The notes beneath the pieces were generated by a model. That model did no database searches, was not told where the DNA came from, and worked only from the letters and a program-made list of their open reading frames with translations. Positions 33,312 to 34,678 of a stretch of DNA of 34,678 nt are shown piece after piece. The stretch lies in the NCBI GenBank assembly GCA_019038645.1, contig JAHOYT010000002.1, positions 1 through 34,678 of the forward strand, written 5' to 3'. The DNA is from Bacteroidales bacterium. GTDB lineage: Bacteria > Bacteroidota > Bacteroidia > Bacteroidales > UBA12077. Numbering within the stretch: position 1 is the stretch's first letter; each line of letters begins with the position of its first letter. Position numbers and translations under genes: made by a program.

Positions 33312-34678
33312 TTATACATTTAACCAATAACTTAACTTCAAAACAAACATTAAATCTTTTTGGCTAAAATCGTATGAATTATAATTATTTGTTACTACAA
33401 AATATATGTCTGACATAGGTTTGTATCTCCACTGTATTCTACTATTTATATTAAAGTTTTCAGCTTGTGTATGATATTGTAGAAATGTTGTCCAAAACAA
33501 TTTCTTAGAAAAAGAAATCTGAGTTTTTGCACCAATTAAATGCAAATCTTGTTTTCCATAATTTGCGGCTAAATCTACTTTATCTAATTGATAGTTAATG
33601 CTGAAATTCCCCCACGGTTGTTTCCTAAAATATATTTCGGTTCCCATTGTTAATTTATCACCATTAAAAAATGAGCCATAACTTCCATAGACTCTTCCAC
33701 TTAAGTTTTTATTGGCCGATGTTCTATACTGTGCAAAAAACCCATTATAGTCATATCTCTCTGCTGGTAAGGCATTGTCGCTATCTATGATTGTTGTTGG
33801 GAATGGAAGTTTTACCATGTTAATATAGTATCTTGTATATATCCAACTTCTATTTTTTAAATTGATAAAATAGCTGGCATATAGTTCGTATTCAGTTAAA
33901 ATGTTATCTGTATTATAAAATAATCTGGCCGATCCTCCAAGCTGATGACGGTTAATAAATCCACTTTTTGGATAAAATCGAAGTACATGTTGAGTGAAAA
34001 CTCCCTTATATCCTAATCTTATAGATGAATCTCTGTCGGCATCATAATTGTATAAACGAGGAGTAAAGCCAACATCTGCAATATAATTCTTATCCATCTG
34101 ACTCAAATCAAATTCAGCATAATATTTTCTTGAATTAAAGGTTGAATTAATATTGTAATATCCACTACCAGAGTATTTTTCAGGACTAAAGCTTTTATGA
34201 TATTTAGCAGAACCTTGCATTTTACCATTCTCAGAAAGAAAATTAAATTCAGCACCGGCAACTCTATTAAAATCTTGCGAAGAAAACGAACTATTTTCAA
34301 TTGTTTGCCTGTTTATCATAAAAGCTTTGATGCTCGATCTTTTTAATACTTTTTGTTGAATTGCACCCATGGCGTAATTTTCTGCGGAAAGATCACCTTT
34401 GTCGGCAGTTTGAACATCCATTAATCCAATACGTAGATTTTCGTTAACGTTTCCACTTAAACGTGTACCCAATATAATAGGAACGTTCTCTCCATCTTTT
34501 AATCCGATCTTTCTTGTAAATAATGGGCGTGCTTCACCCGAACCAAGATTCGAAAATAAATCGCTGTTTTCTAAAAAAAAGTTTCTCTTTTCCGGGAAAT
34601 AAGGATTAAATCTTGAAAGATTAGTTACTTGCTGATCAACTTCAACTTGTGAAAAGTCAGGATTAACAGTTATATCTA
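33312..34678 (-). CDS. DUF5916 outer-membrane protein, C-terminal part (runs off the window)
   Basis: The frame is open from its stop at 33312 to the right edge, so 454 residues of a larger protein are present and the start lies outside. Near the edge the translation reads DITVNPDFSQVEVDQQVTNL, followed by FNPYFPEKRNFFLENSDLF (ending near 34560), the hallmark block of DUF5916 proteins, which usually carry a CBM9-like carbohydrate-binding domain before it. A TTG at 34472 is not the true start because homology continues upstream. The rest is rich in amphipathic beta strands with many Tyr/Asn and ends in LKLSYWLNV, consistent with an outer-membrane barrel. Function is unknown; family members are frequent in Bacteroidota. 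Confidence 0.85.
   Translation of the reverse strand, partial: DITVNPDFSQVEVDQQVTNLSRFNPYFPEKRNFFLENSDLFSNLGSGEARPLFTRKIGLKDGENVPIILGTRLSGNVNENLRIGLMDVQTADKGDLSAENYAMGAIQQKVLKRSSIKAFMINRQTIENSSFSSQDFNRVAGAEFNFLSENGKMQGSAKYHKSFSPEKYSGSGYYNINSTFNSRKYYAEFDLSQMDKNYIADVGFTPRLYNYDADRDSSIRLGYKGVFTQHVLRFYPKSGFINRHQLGGSARLFYNTDNILTEYELYASYFINLKNRSWIYTRYYINMVKLPFPTTIIDSDNALPAERYDYNGFFAQYRTSANKNLSGRVYGSYGSFFNGDKLTMGTEIYFRKQPWGNFSINYQLDKVDLAANYGKQDLHLIGAKTQISFSKKLFWTTFLQYHTQAENFNINSRIQWRYKPMSDIYFVVTNNYNSYDFSQKDLMFVLKLSYWLNV

Noticed and set aside
34103-34472. A separate gene starting at TTG 34472
   Set aside because: The DUF5916 homology continues in frame to the window edge, so this is an internal codon rather than a start.
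1-34678. CRISPR arrays, tRNA or rRNA genes, prophage or plasmid genes
   Set aside because: Reading the intergenic gaps on both strands showed no regular repeat-spacer pattern, no tRNA-like cloverleaf with the conserved T-loop, and no phage or replication genes.

Overview
The window is low-GC (roughly one third G+C) chromosomal DNA from a member of the Bacteroidota. The best lineage markers are a fused MurF-alanine racemase, a GldB-type lipoprotein, DUF1573 and DUF4369/TlpA proteins, a DUF5916 outer-membrane barrel, LytTR two-component genes, few recognisable Shine-Dalgarno sequences and several TAnnTTTG-type -7 boxes. A Bacteroidales/Marinilabiliales-like organism fits best; this is inference. 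Most of the window is housekeeping or envelope biology. I see no rRNA, tRNA, CRISPR array, prophage or intact insertion sequence.

Layout. 1-248: a hairpin and a dispersed-repeat remnant. 249-1787 (minus): rsmI and an acidic hypothetical protein. 1847-4893 (plus): tdk overlapping the murF-alr fusion. 4935-5700: a Y1 (REP-associated) transposase-like gene bracketed by REP-like palindromes. 5945-7381: a membrane-anchored serine hydrolase. 7403-10590 (minus): a Crp/Fnr regulator, then an outer-membrane protein gene and nadE. 10722-14765 (plus): gldB-like lipoprotein, fhs, and a MEMO-family lipoprotein. 14814-16736: a membrane protein divergent from a membrane-bound LuxR-type regulator, with a triple 12-bp motif between them. 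16896-17812: a thioredoxin-glutaredoxin fusion and a stand-alone GroES-like protein. 17867-18911 (minus): an isoprenylcysteine methyltransferase-like protein and a 55-residue 2[4Fe-4S] ferredoxin. 19069-23877 (minus): an apparent operon of a large outer-membrane protein, a half-size TauE/SafE permease and an M20 peptidase. 24044-27526 (plus): DUF1573 protein, MeaB GTPase and a TlpA-like lipoprotein, of which the first and last end at clear hairpin terminators. 27711-33188 (plus): a secreted 34-residue-repeat solenoid protein, then a LytS-like kinase, a second kinase-like protein lacking every catalytic box, a LytTR response regulator and a secreted DJ-1/PfpI protein. 33312 to the right edge (minus): the C-terminal part of a DUF5916 protein.

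The most interesting region is 27.6-33.2 kb. Two 9-bp direct repeats spaced exactly as LytTR-type regulators prefer lie upstream of the solenoid gene, and the only LytTR regulator in the window lies downstream with one active and one apparently dead kinase. Together they suggest a small self-contained envelope-signalling module. The REP-like palindromes around the Y1 transposase are the second most notable structure.
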